NCBI GenBank assembly: GCA_029959195.1
Contig: CP114117.1
Span: forward strand, 1,674,001 to 1,738,000
DNA length: 64,000 bases
From: Dictyophora rubrovolvata
Taxonomy: Eukaryota > Basidiomycota > Agaricomycetes > Phallales > Phallaceae
Reading direction: 5' to 3'
The position numbers and the translations under genes were made by a program. Below the pieces are notes generated by a model. That model worked only from the letters and a program-made list of their open reading frames with translations, did no database searches and was not told the DNA's origin. Below, piece by piece: positions 23,113 to 36,079 of this stretch; the stretch's first letter is position 1, and each line of letters starts with the position of its first letter.

Positions 23113-24017
23113 AAAACGGGAGAGCTCAATCTATGTATGTGCATACATGCAATGATCAAAAGTCTCATGTGTATACACGACACACGCATATCATTTGTAG
23201 TTATCTAAATAGTACCGTAATTTAAATGTCACTCGTGCACACTGTGCCTGAGGCCTGAATCTGAGAGCTTTAGCAAGCGCCAAAGTTCCCGAAAAAGATT
23301 TCTTTTCAAGGCCTCACACAAACCCCCCGTCGGACATTCTGGCATTTATTTTGTATGTACTTACCATCCGCCTGAATCGCCGAAATAAAGTTTCAAAGCT
23401 CCTAGAAATAAGCCTGAAACATGAAATTTCAAATTAATATTATGATTGAAATTAAAATTCTTCACCCACGCTACATACAGCAGAATCTAGGTATGTCTGG
23501 CCATGCGGGCTAGGCCGGCAAGCGCTAAAATTTAGGCCTACCCTAAAGGAGCCGTGGGTACAAAAGCGGCTTGGAGCGTATGACTAATAATAGCATCCCC
23601 CTTCGCTTTGGCAACTCATCGTTTTCGTCGTCCTCGAACGGTGTTCTGCATCGAAGGCTCGCAGGGAGATGGAGTAAAAGTGCAATAGCATAGTTTATTA
23701 TGTGCCTCCGTATCTCCTCTCAAATCCCTTTCTGGTTTGTTGAGTTCGTTAGTGTGGCATACAACATTTTACCACTCACTGGCAGTGGCTCTTTTCGTTA
23801 CTTTACAATTGTCTGCGTAAAAATCAATATATACTATACCTTTTTTTGCGGCGCAAAACTTTCTTCTGGAGTGAAGTGAAAAATAAACGCGATAATGATA
23901 TTACTTAAGTAAACAGTATTTTGCCAGTGGATCTCGTTTTTACGGATACTTGAGCTCTCTGAGTCTGAGCGTCTTTGATTCGTGGCCTTTGTCTTCTCTT
24001 CTTTCTTCTCTCAAGAA
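23113..24017. other. Intergenic, 0.9 kb
   Basis: Between the CE16 stop and the Doa1 start. Mostly AT-rich with short T runs near 23830-23880; it probably holds the Doa1 promoter. No gene, tRNA or clear repeat seen. Confidence 0.55.
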
Positions 24018-27000
24018 ATGCCTTACAAACTCTCCGCTACTCTAGTAGGTCACTCAGGAGACGTCAGTACTCGTTTTATGTATTTCTTTTTGAGTTTATT
24101 GCCTTCTCATTCACATCCTAGGTTCGTGCCGTGGTGTCCCCAACACCTAATCTCATCCTTTCAGCCTCAAGAGACACAAATGCTATCGCATGGACCAAAA
24201 CCTCCTCAGACTCTTCATTCCAGTCGACGATCTTCCATCCCAGTGCTCGTTATTGTAATGCTGTAGGATATCTACCCCCACTTTCGGATGTATCTGACGG
24301 TGGGGCCTCCTGTTCACTTGTTACCGTGCTAGCAAATTCTCATCATTACCTTAAAGATTACATCGTTGTTGGCAGTCAAGATGCCCTAATAACGGCATTT
24401 TCATTAAAAAATCCCAAGCCAGACCCCGACTATACTTTAGCTGGGCACAGCAGCAATGTATGCTGTCTCGGCACCAGCAACAACGAAAATATTATTATAT
24501 CAGGCTCGTGGGATAAGCAAGTATTTTTTTATTACACACCTCGAAATTTTAGATACTTATTATATCCAAAGAACTGCCAGAGTATGGAGAGATTTCAAAA
24601 GTTTATACGTTTTGGATGGCCATGAAGAAGCTGTTTGGGCTGTTCTGATAATCGAACCTACAAAATATCTCACAGGTTCGTTTTATCTTTGGCTTATCTA
24701 CTACTTTGCAAAGCCACCAAGTTAGGATCTGCCGATAAAACAATACGACTGTGGTCAGAATCACAGACTACCCATATTTTTCGAGGGCATAATGACGTTG
24801 TCCGTGGATTGGCTCTGCTTCCTGACTTAGGCTTTGCCTCATGTTCGAACGATAGGTAATTTCAATATGGACTTCGGATTTGCCTGAATTTGATCCTTGT
24901 TTCCTTAGTGAAGTCCGTGTGTGGACATGGGACGGAGATATTCTTTATACATTGACTGGACACACTTCCTTTGCCTATTCAGTCGCTGTCCTTCCTTCTG
25001 GAGGCATTGTTTCTTCAGGAGAGGATCGGACTGTCAAGGTCTGGCAGGGTATTTTTTTCATTCCTATGTTTTGATGTTTGACTCACACGATCCACAGACG
25101 GGGAGTGCGTTCAAACCCTCGTGCACCCGGCCATTTCGGTATGGTGTGCATCAGTGATGCCTAACGGCGATATCGTCAGCGGGGCAAGTGATGGTGCTGT
25201 GCGGGTTTTCAGTGAATCAGAAGAACGGTGGGCATCTAGGAGCGAACTTGGGGAATACGAAGAAAAGATAGCTAGCCAAGCCCTGAATAAGCATGTAGCT
25301 ACATTTTATGATGTGTTTTGGACACTTATATTTTTCAGGGAGCAGCTGGGCGGTCTCAAGTCTTCCGACGTCCAAGGGCCTGATGCTCTACTACAGCCGG
25401 GTTTGTCGTCATTACATTGCTGTAATTGATATTATTTTGATGTTACTAAAGGTCGCAAGGACGGTCAAGTCCTTTTGGTTGAAGAAGACTCAACTATTAA
25501 TGCTTACCAGGTACTTAGCCATCTTTATATTTTGAGATTCTCTTCTCATCCTGTACTCTCTCCTCTAGTGGGTGACGTCATCGGGGAGCTGGATAAAAGC
25601 TGGACAAGTCGTCGACGCTGTCGGCTCAAACCGAAAACAAATCTTCAAAGGCAAAGAATATGATTATGTCTTTGATGTCGATGTCAAAGAAGGCGCCCCG
25701 CCATTAAAATTAAGCTATAATGCCACGGGTAGTCTTTTCCTTGATACGCCCTTTTATTGATGAAATTGACGCAAAGTCGAAGAAAACCCGTATATTGCTG
25801 CTCAGCGGTTCTTAGAGCAAAATGACTTACCCAATGAATACCTAGACGAAATTGTGAAGTTCATCGAAAAGAATACCTCTGGCGTAACGTTGGGTGCAAA
25901 TACCGAATATGTTGATCCCTTTACAGGTCCTGAACTTTCTGAGCTTAATCTATTGTATATCTGAAACACTTTTTAGGTTCTTCAAGGTATGTGAGTGAAG
26001 GAAACGCGTCAAGCACGCAACTAGGGGGGAGCGCGTATGCCGATCCGTTCACTGGGGCTTCTCGCTATACATCAACGACTACAGAACCTCCTCCGCGACT
26101 TCCTCCTGTTCCCAGTACCAAAATTATACCTGTCGTGAGTCTTCACTCAAATCTCTCATGCTCCACACTGAACTATTTAAAAGCCTACACCCATTGGTTT
26201 TAAGCAAGCCAATGTACCCGCCATGAGAAACAAAACCTACCAACTTAACGATGTCCTCCGTATGGAAATTGTGGGTAAACTAAAAAAGTAAACTTAGTTT
26301 TTTCACTAAGAATACGGCCAGTCCACCTCGTCCTTAGCCATTTCTACCCAGGAAATGTATGAAGTTGATCAGGCATTCGATGAGCTATTGGTCGCTCTCA
26401 ACTCCTCCCCTCACTCTCCGCCGTGCATTACGAACTCTCATGTGGAAATCTTGATACAAATACTTGAGCGGTGGCCTGTATCCCAAAGATTCCCTAGTGA
26501 GTTGTTTACTTTTCTATACCACTTGCTATCTCCTTACCGAACCACTAACTTCTTAGTATTGGATCTTGCAAGGCTGATAAGCGCTTTTGCTCCCTCAGCT
26601 TACGCGGCAGAGGGTCAATGTGTAACTTTCTTGAATGCACTATTCAATGCCGCGGAGTGGTCAGAGTCTTGGCCTTCAGCTCAGCTCAGCCCTAAATCAC
26701 GTGAAACAAATGTACTGCTGACATTGAGGAGTGTTGCAAACGTATTCCAATTCGGGGATAACGGTACAATATCGCCTTCCATTTTGAGTTGTGTGCACTT
26801 GGTCAGCTACGGCAGTACAACCTGCAAGTTCATTCGCTAACCCCTTGCTATGAGCAGGTACTCGAACAACTATTACAACCTCCTTATGAAGGTCTGAGCA
26901 AAACTCATCGCGTTGTTCTAGCCACGATCACGTTCAAGTGAGTCGAACCTATTTATATATCGTATATTCACGTTGTGATCCACACAGTATATCCTGTCTT

Positions 27001-27379
27001 TTCCTGAAAACCGTGCCCTCCGAGGAAACAAACGACCTATACATACAACTCGTCCTCAAGGTAATATATTTCTACTTCTCAACGCATATCAGCTTCTCAG
27101 TTCACATTTCAAGATCATATCCGAGGAAAACTCTGACTCTGAGACGATTTATCGAATCCTTGTCGCATTGGGGAACTACGTACGTGGTTAGCTCAAAATT
27201 GTATACATTCTCCTGATTGGAGCTTTTAGTTGTATGCTTTGCAGCATCGTACCCAAAGTTCAGGGCTACAAGAAGCACATCGACAGGTGCTACGTGCCCT
27301 GGTAGAAACCCTTGTTGAAAGTAAAGGCTCAGAAGAACGGATATACAACGTTGGCACTGACATTGCGAGACTCCTTTAA
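24018..27379 (+). CDS. DOA1: Doa1/Ufd3 (PLAA) ubiquitin-binding Cdc48 cofactor
   Basis: Exon 1 is 24018-24062 and exon 2 starts at 24122; about a dozen more follow. An N-terminal WD40 propeller is clear: GHSGDVRAVVSPTPN, GHSSNVCCLGTSNNEN, GHEEAVWAVLI, SADKTIRLWSE, GHNDVVRGLALLPD, WTWDGDILYTLTGH, GEDRTVKVWQ. It is followed by a PFU ubiquitin-binding domain (GKEYDYVFDVDVKEG, AAQRFLEQNDLPNEYLDEIV) and a C-terminal PUL armadillo-like domain (NKTYQLNDVLRME, LVALGNYLYALQHR), ending VGTDIARLL. The PUL domain binds the Cdc48 tail. The protein acts in ubiquitin homeostasis, mitochondrial protein quality control and membrane sorting. Domain order and length match yeast Doa1. Confidence 0.93.
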
Positions 27380-27817
27380 AAAAACTACGTCACGAATCTA
27401 TACGGGTGAGACAAATACATATGTTACCATTTTTTTCCTAGGTTCTCAAGGTAGGACCACCTCGGCTTCAGATGTCTCGAGCCTTTTAACTTTTCTTGCT
27501 GCAGTGTACGATGTGTTTCGTTATTGTTCTGTACTACGGGATGTTCGACGAGCCTTTTTTTTCATTGCACAAATGTTTGGCTTCAGGGCGATTGCTTAAT
27601 CTAACTAGTAACATACGTACACCCATTAGTAGACTCTCAGTGGATCTTTGCCAATCGGACTGCTGTCATTCTGTGCATTATATATGTATTTCCTTGAGAG
27701 GGGAGGCATCAGCATACAAACTCATACCGGTTACGCAACGACTCGACGATTACTGAACGTACTGAACGATATTTCATTTCAACAATTACGTAACTCCAGT
27801 TTGTTTTTCAATCGCCC
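27380..27817. other. Intergenic between DOA1 and TilS-like gene
   Basis: Holds the Doa1 3' end and the promoter of the next gene. Several short open frames here lack coding character and look like chance. Confidence 0.5.
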
Positions 27818-29634
27818 ATGACAAGCATCATTTCAGTTTCAGAGTTCGGTTCTCTGCTGCGACGCTGTCTTCCCCCATTAACAAATTCTATAAGTTGTGC
27901 AGACACCGTGAATAGTTGATGAAAGTTTTAACGAATTCTAACAGGCATTGCTCATTCTGGCGGTCCCGACTCGACCTGTTTACTATATCTCATCAACGCC
28001 TGGCTTAAGACACAAGCTATGCCTCCTTTTTCTATCATATCCCTTACAGTCGACCATCAGCTTCAGCCCACATCAGGCCTTGTTGCTAAACAAGCTTCGG
28101 ATTACGCTCTCTCACTGGGAATATCGAGTTATGTTTTGACTATTCCGTGGTCCACTCCACCATACCCTCGACGTCCGTCGAAGGAGGAGGCGTTCGAAAC
28201 TATTGCTAGACAAGCCAGATATGACATTCTACAATCTGAAATGAGCAATCAAGGATCTTCAGTATTGGCTATGGGTCATCACGCTGACGATAATGTGGAG
28301 ACCCTTCTCATGCGCATGAATAATCGGGCTGCCCATTCTGGCGAGGATAGTACGCTGTCAATGTTTAAACCCATCCGACCTCGCAGACGTGTCGGCATGT
28401 CAAACACTGATAAACTGTCTGGAATGCACCAGTGGATCGTCAGACCTCTACTTTCTGTACCTAAAGTTTGTTTCTGCATTCTCAATACCTCCCTTTTAAC
28501 TGAATTGGATGTATTAGTCTCGTATACTTGAAACTTCTGAACATTGTAAACTCCCGTATACCCTTGACCAAACAAACTTTCAGCCCGCCATCACGCCAAG
28601 GAACTTTATCCGACAATGTTTGCAAATGCGTATGAAAACCCAAAAGGAGGTGAACTGAACTTTTTCATGATAGAGAACAAGCTCAGGACAATTATTTATC
28701 AGATTCTCGTCGATAGTCCTGCGAGATCGTCATTTACCGTTGATTCCGTTAATAAATCCATCTCAATGCTCGAGGCTATCGCAGAAGATAATGTATCATC
28801 TACTTGTACGCGCTCATCATCAGCACGCCTATATTCAGCGGCAGATTATACTTCAAAATATCTCGACGATATGGATAACCAGGGTACGTCTCTTTATGAG
28901 CTTCTTTTCAAAGGAATATAGGCTACCGATGAATCTCAGTCACGACTTTTTTGGCGCAATTTGCGCGTCTCTCACCGTTATCAACACTAACCATTCCGTG
29001 TTCCCTCCCTAAGACTGATTATCCAATACCTTCTCACATCGTTCGACGAGTTTTGCGATATGTTTCCCCCAACCCGTGGGGCCATCCTTCTGCCGAGGCC
29101 TTCGGTTCCTCAACAAACATTGCTCAAATCTCGAGATTACTCTGGTCGTCTGACGAGACAAAGCGACCATTCACATTAGGGAGCCAAGTCATTTGGCGGC
29201 CAGTCAAGTGCAGAGAGGGCTATCATCAAAATATATCATATTGGATTGCCTCTCGACAACCTCCTATTTTGAGGAACAAAGCTGTCAACCCGTGCGTCGC
29301 AGATGTGACGCATTTGTTTAAAACCAGACAGAAAGGGTTTTATTATATTTGGGATAACAGATTCTTGGTTATAATAGTTCCTGCCGTGGCGCCTTCGCAT
29401 GTTCAAACACTGCTCGCTTCGCACACCGACGGGCAAGTTATTGTTGCACCGCATTCTAAGTGGTTTCTCCCAAGAGTCGAATTTCGATATAGCTCTGAAA
29501 AAAGTAGAGAAACCGTTGTGTTAGATCAATGCAGCGATGTGCCAGTCGCCCCGTTTTCGTTGCAACAGGATAGGTCTCCCTACACTCCCCATTGGGTTCG
29601 CTTCGAATTTATGCGCGTATTAGAATCAATATAA
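27818..29634 (+). CDS. tRNA(Ile)-lysidine synthase-like PP-loop ATPase (TilS family)
   Basis: Starts MTSIISVSEFGSLLRRCLPP. After one intron it carries the PP-loop SIAHSGGPDSTCLLYLINAW, then ISLTVDHQLQ (Asp/His), ARQARYDILQSEM and the family signature MGHHADDNVETLLMRM; PLLSVPK and RILET follow in the next exon. These are the N-type PPi-synthetase features of TilS/MesJ, which modify C34 of the tRNA-Ile CAU anticodon to lysidine. In a fungus the likely client is mitochondrial tRNA, although no clear presequence is seen. The C-terminal half is diverged and lacks obvious bacterial TilS C-domains. The stop lies 37 bp from that of Srp40 on the other strand. Confidence 0.85.
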
Positions 29635-29671
29635 TTGTTTTATATGTATTATTGGAAGATGCGTGTAAATT

Positions 29672-31246
29672 TCAAGTGAATTTAATGCTATGGCTTTCTA
29701 GCTGCATAGAGCTCATTCAGAGAAAAATCGACAACACAGACGGACTTGTTGCTTACAGTAATCTCTCCACCTCGGTAGCTTCCCCGCTTCTTTTTGTTTT
29801 TCGCTTTCCTAAAACTATCACCTCGGGTAACAATTAGGTCTTGATTTGCTTTGGCACCGTAATCGTTTGAAGCACCGCCCTAATCACCATGTTAGAACCA
29901 GTCAATATTTGTACGGCTTATTTTACCCTAGCCATGTAAGTATTGTCTTTTAATCGATCATCGTGGAATACCACTTCTTCCTGCTTTATTCGTTGGAAGG
30001 GTGTATTACTTTTACGTGGTTTTTTGTTGCCGCTTTTATCAAGGAGGGGTGTGGCCGCTGCGTTACCGTTATTATCATTCGCTTGAGACTTTCCATTTCG
30101 TTTTGACGCTTGGAGGGGGGTATTGGAATCTTCATCCACTGCAGTAATTTTGGCCTGTCCCGAGTCAGATAAGCGGCGCTTTTTCGTAATTTTAACATTC
30201 GCGGTATTTGCTTCAGGCACGAGAGTTCGTGTTACTTCTGATTTTTTGCTATTCCTTTTCTTCTTAGATTTGGAATTGAATGGACTACTCTTGGTATCTG
30301 AAGTACTTGACTCTTCTTCTGAACTGGAAGCTAAACAAGAAACAAGGAAGTTAAATCCTCATAACCCAAAATCATCAGAAAAAAACTCACAATCCGAAGA
30401 ATCGCTGTCGCTCGAGGAGTCTCCTTTAGGCTTTGAGGGCGAGTGAGATTTCGGGGCAGCAGACTTTGAGTTGATTTTCGGTTTCGCTCCTATCCCAGGT
30501 TTTCTTTCCACTTCAGCTGTAAAATTATAAATTCTTGAATAGCACACAGCAATTGATAGTAGATCTCACGTTCAGAACTCGATTGCGAACTGGAATTTGA
30601 ATCCGATGCCTCACTTGATGCATTCGCTTTGGACCTTTTCCCATTTGCCTTTGCCGCGTGCAATGATTTACCTATTGCAATAGATTAGATTCAAAGATAC
30701 TGAAATTACAATAAACTGAAACACCTTTCGAGTTTGAACTAGAAGCTTTGAAAGGAAGCTATCAGACCAGAGTTACAACTGAGGGGAGGGTACCTACAAG
30801 AAGTGGTGTCCGAAGAATCGCTCTGGGATGAAGCTATCAAGGTCAATTGAATATATAACAGTAAATTGACGACATGACTTGCATTCAGAATCCGAATCGT
30901 CATCTTCTCTGTCAAAACGAAAAAAGGGGTCAGTCTGACAAGGCTACTAAACGCGGTTTTGGTTTATACGAACGAAGACGAGGTTTCCGTTGATTTCTCG
31001 GACTTCTTTTCCTTCCAAGCCTTAACGATTTGGTTTAAATCATCCTGTTCTGTCTCTTCAGGATTGTCCTTCAATATGATCACGCTGGCTTCTTTTGCTG
31101 CCTTTTTAACGGCTGCAGCCGCCTTTGCATGAGAACGTTTTTTGAGAAAGTTGTATATTAAAGCATATGTCGCTAAGAAAAAAATGATTTTATAACAGTG
31201 ACATCGAAATAGAATCATGCTTACTTGGTAACCCTTCATCAGCCAT
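29672..31246 (-). CDS. SRP40: Nopp140/Srp40-type nucleolar chaperone
   Basis: N-terminal LisH-like start MADEGLPTTYALIYNFLKKR (first intron after Pro), then AAAAVKKAAKEASVIIL. Alternating acidic-Ser clusters and Lys/Pro/Ala stretches follow, as in Nopp140. The diagnostic SRP40 C-terminal domain is complete: NDYGAKANQDLIVTRGDSF, KNKKKRGSYRGGEIT, and, across a final intron, LESHSIKFT. It serves as a snoRNP and Pol I chaperone in nucleolus and Cajal body (family knowledge). The Ser clusters are probable CK2 sites. Introns repeatedly interrupt the acidic clusters. It starts 131 bp from the divergent lumazine synthase gene. Confidence 0.93.
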
Positions 31247-31377
31247 TCCTCCCCCGAATTTTTCTTCAACTCTCACGTCCAGAAGATGTTGAAAGCGGTA
31301 TTACGTATATGTCGAGTATATTTAGCGAGAACGAAATATAAGCGAGCGCCTATGAGCGCCCACTCGCTGAATTGACC

Positions 31378-32031
<654 letters not shown>

Positions 32032-32265
32032 AAAAAATGAGCGGAAGGAAAGAAATACTTATTATTAAATGTACTTATTGCATAAGTCGTAGTCGTACTA
32101 GTTGTAGTAACATGTAGCATGTAACGCGTAACGCGTAACACTTGACTGATTCTCCCACGGCTAATTAAATTAATTACAACATCGAAACTGCTCACCCTCC
32201 CTGCTGAAATGTTATTTGTCTAAATTCTCGTGAGCTGTTGTCGAGTTAATCAAAGCATTTCACTC

Positions 32266-33467
32266 ATGAAGAAGAAGGTTCTCCTAGAATTATTCATCGT
32301 CAAATCAAGGTTGTAAAGATCGTTCCCTTTTTAGGTGCTTTTGATGGGGAAAAGTGGGAGCGGGAAGACGTCGATGCGTTCCGTTATTTTGTACGGTCAT
32401 TGCCACTCTGCTAGTTCTACTCTTTCTTCCATACCCTGATTCATAGCCCGCAAACAGTTCAAATAATCCAGCCAACTCTACTTCACGGTTAGGTGCCACA
32501 ATTGACGTGGAACAGAATCATGTGCGGTTTCTCGGCGATTTAATACTTAACCTCTGGGATTGTGGTGGTCAAGAAACGTTTATGGACCATTATCTCACCT
32601 CGCAACGCTCGACAATTTTCCGCCAAGTTGGGGTTCTTATATACGTCTTTGATGTCGAGTCGCGCGATAGAGAAATGGATCTGAAATATTACCAGGAATG
32701 TCTGCAGTCGCTGAAGACATTCAGTCCTGACGCTGGCGTGTTTGTTTTGGTTCACAAAATGGATCTTGTACGAGGCGATAAACTGGCCGTCTTCAATAAA
32801 AAGAAGGCAGAATTAGAAGAAGCTGTAAACGATATTCCTGTAACCGTTTTCGGGACCAGCATTTGGGATGAAAGTTTGTACAAGGTCGACACTTCTGATT
32901 TTCCCCCCGTATATTCTACTTTATTCACCTTTCCTTTAAGGCTTGGTCTAGAATCGTCCATAATCTCATTCCCAACGCACCTGTACTGGCTAAACACTTG
33001 GCGATATTTGGCGAAGCATGTAACGCTACAGAAGTAATTTTGTTCGAACGCACGACTTTCCTCGTCATTGCTTCTTCAGCACCCGTTAACCAATCTAGCA
33101 CGGATCTATCGTTCGGATACACTTCTACGTCAGATAGCCTTTCCTCTATGTCAGGGACACGTTATGAAAGAACATCCGAGCTCATTAAGAGCTTTAAGCA
33201 TTCATGTTCTCGTTCTCGAACGGAATTTCAATCGCTCGAAATGGAGCTTATTGGCTATACCGCGGTTCTTGATGAACTAACCCGTAATACATATATCATG
33301 GTCATTGTACATGATTCAACAATCGGTATACTTTTCGCATGTTTGCCATTTATTTACTATTCTGACATTTACGTACCTCAGAAACAGCTGCCATTCGCCT
33401 AAATATTGCCCTGGCTCGACCGAAGTTTGAGGAACTACAAGCCGGGAGCAACAATACTCGGTCTTAA
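32266..33467 (+). CDS. GTR1: Rag-family GTPase Gtr1 (RagA/B)
   Basis: A 12-nt coding first exon (MKKK, 32266-32277) splices to VLLMGKSGSGKTSMRSVIF, with the Walker A/P-loop. The next junction uses the acceptor at GCAAACAG, so that FSNNPANSTSRLGATIDVE aligns without gaps to Rag switch I. Switch II reads LNLWDCGGQETFMDHYL, and the base motif is HKMDLVRGDK. A C-terminal roadblock-fold region follows (RTTFLVIASSAP, ...MVIVHDSTIETAAIRLNIAL), ending FEELQAGSNNTRS. Gtr1 pairs with Gtr2 on the vacuole (EGO complex) and signals amino acids to TORC1. The gene is convergent with the CAX antiporter, 159 bp between stops. Confidence 0.94.
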
Positions 33468-33626
33468 TCCTTGTCTCGTTTCATGTTCGCATTATTTTAC
33501 ATTTTTTCAGTAAAGGTTTTCGATAAAACGCGGTATATATTCATTTACATGATATAAGCGGCAAATTCGATTGTTCAGTGATATCAAGGTCCGCCAGCAG
33601 TTTATGGGCAGTGCTCATAATTTGGT

Positions 33627-35815
33627 TTACGAAACCCAGACTAAAACAATTAGACTCAACTAAATGACATGGACTTAAAGGTAAAAGACCTACATGTTAA
33701 CGCAATAACCAGATACAGGGTTATAAGCCTTGAGTTATATATTTATCGAGATTGTCGCATTATTTGAGACAGGCGAAAACTTACATCACACCTTCCATGT
33801 AATTGGACTTTCCATCCCTGATAATTATAATTAGTCAATGCAGGTGCGTCGCTCAAGTGAAAAGCGTACATTATCAAAAGATTGACCAAGATGACGGACA
33901 CGAACAGTATTATGGTCTAAAATTATTAAATTCAAAGGTAGGGGCTTACGAAAATGGGAATAAAAGCTTACCTCAAAGTCAGAGAAATACAGCGTAAGCT
34001 CATGGCCAGAACTTGTAAAATATTATCACAATAAGTATGTAGGAGGCCATTGATGGGAGAAATACTCACATCCAACCAATCAAGACCAATAGCGGGACAA
34101 CAAACAACGCAATTTGCTGCATGAAATTATGGAAATAAGCAAGAGAAAACTTCGGTTTAATACTAACTTACAATCGAGCTGCCAACACAGATGCCCATAG
34201 TAAGTTCGTACTTATTTTCAATGGCCATCCAGACAGACCTATAGAATATCAGTCGGAATTGCCAATATACATATGAATAAATCAGTATACGTGGTGTGTT
34301 CAGCAGCATTTGCTACGAGGGGGATTAATACCATGCTGTTGAATGTGTAAAAAATAAAAACACCCAGGTAGCAAGTTGCTAGTTACCCAATGAATGCTTT
34401 GGAAATGTGATAGCGTTCAGCAGTTTCTTCGATAGAAGCAACCACTGTATATAGTAAAAAGATAGATTAGTGTCATATAAGTGAAGAAAGTTGAACAAGT
34501 CTGTCTCACACCAATCAGCACAGAAAGAAGTGACAACAGTAACTAACAACAAGCTTTTACTGGACGTTAGATACTAACGGATGGCGATGAAAGGGCTCAC
34601 GCTGAAGCGGCAGCAAAAGTGTTCATGCGGGCTTCTTCTGGTTCCTCCTCCTGGGTAATTGCGCGAGGAATGAACAGTTCATGGTGAGTTTTCAGCTAGA
34701 GCAAGAAGTCCAACTCTGATACGATCAACATTATGTTCCTTTCCTTACCTGAAAGACAAGATATGTTCCGTAGACAATCAATAACAAAATGGCTGTTCCT
34801 CTTGAAATTGTCAATAAACCACTGTCAACGGTTTCTAACGGACTGACAACTCCTGCTAATAGGTTGTTCGTAGATAAACTAGCTGAACGATAGGCAGCTG
34901 GAATAACCAATGCTGTATCCAATGTATCAAACGAGCTACAAAATCAGAAGTTAATTCACGTACTTATACAACCCAAAGTCATCAGCTAAACGGCAGGTTA
35001 GAAGACGTCACAACATTGACTTTTTTTATACACACGGATGCAGAACTAATTAGTTATCATGTAAATTTAGAAGTTGATAAAAATTGTAGTAGGACTAACG
35101 TTTGAGCAGCCCTGGTCCTAAATTCTCCTTGGTGCCCATATATCCCTCCGGCTAGAAAGGAGCTACCCAGCACAAGTAGTATGTTTCCTAAAATCGATCC
35201 CAGTAACTGAAGCCAACGGTTATTGATCGTCCTTGATTCCAGTTGTCAACTATAACACACCGAAGTCTGTACTATACGAAGTTCATCTGTATGCGTCTTT
35301 CAGACTTGATTCTACCACGTGAACTAGTAATTGACCTTTCAAAAGAGCTGCTATACCGACGATGATTTCAATCTAACCGTGAGATTTTGTTAGATCAAAC
35401 GGAAGATAAATAAAAAGAAGTATGCGGACAGCGTTTCCAAAGGTCGCATTCAAAAGACCAGCTAGAGTTTGACCCAGTTCCGCCGACATTGCATCAGTAG
35501 CTTCACCAATAAGCTAGCGTTAGAAAGAGAGGACTTGAGCCGCAGACAAATTCGACGAGAGAGCAACCTTACTTTAGCGAGCGGTATAATAGCCAAGAAG
35601 GAAAATACAAATCGAAAGCCGGCATCCCAGTCCGCGTAGTGAGAAACGCCAGCCAACGGGATGAAAACGAGGAATAAATTAAAGTAAGAGGAAAAGAACA
35701 GATTCCTATAAGACTTGATAAATCCAGGTTGACCTTCAGGTTTTACACAAGCGACAACGCGCTGCGTGAAAGAATGGGGTTGTCCGTTCAATAAGGGAGA
35801 GCGTTCGTCTGGCAT
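33627..35815 (-). CDS. VCX1: CAX-family vacuolar Ca2+/H+ antiporter
   Basis: MPDERSPLLNGQPHSFTQRV begins with an acidic di-leucine signal (ERSPLL) suited to vacuolar sorting, then the first membrane helix region NLFFSSYFNLFLVFIPLAG. The c-1 repeat reads GEATDAMSAELGQTLAGLLN then ATFGNAVEIIVGIAALLKG. LLGSILGNILLVLGSSFLAG follows. The c-2 repeat reads VLIPLVANAAEHTTSVWMAI with ELTMGICVGSSIQIALFVVP. The C-terminus ends VIALTFWVS. Roughly eleven membrane segments can be counted across many short exons. The protein exchanges cytosolic Ca2+ for vacuolar H+. The Gly usually leading the second GNxxEH motif is Ala here. Confidence 0.9.
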
Positions 35816-36079
35816 TACTTGTTTTCTGGATGGTATTGCAGAAGCACACGAGGGCTTTTAGTACGCTACGCCTGAGCACTAGTACACTGGTCTTGGCCTT
35901 TGATAATTGATTTTCAGCACCGCGTTACGCGTGACTAACAATGCAGTACACTGACGTCATGAGCACAGAATTACATAACCATACTTGAACCAGGAACTTG
36001 TGGCGTGCCTCATCTCGTTTGGGCAAAGTTGGATGCACATAAGTACTATTTGCTTTAAAAGCTACTACCAAATTTCTAC

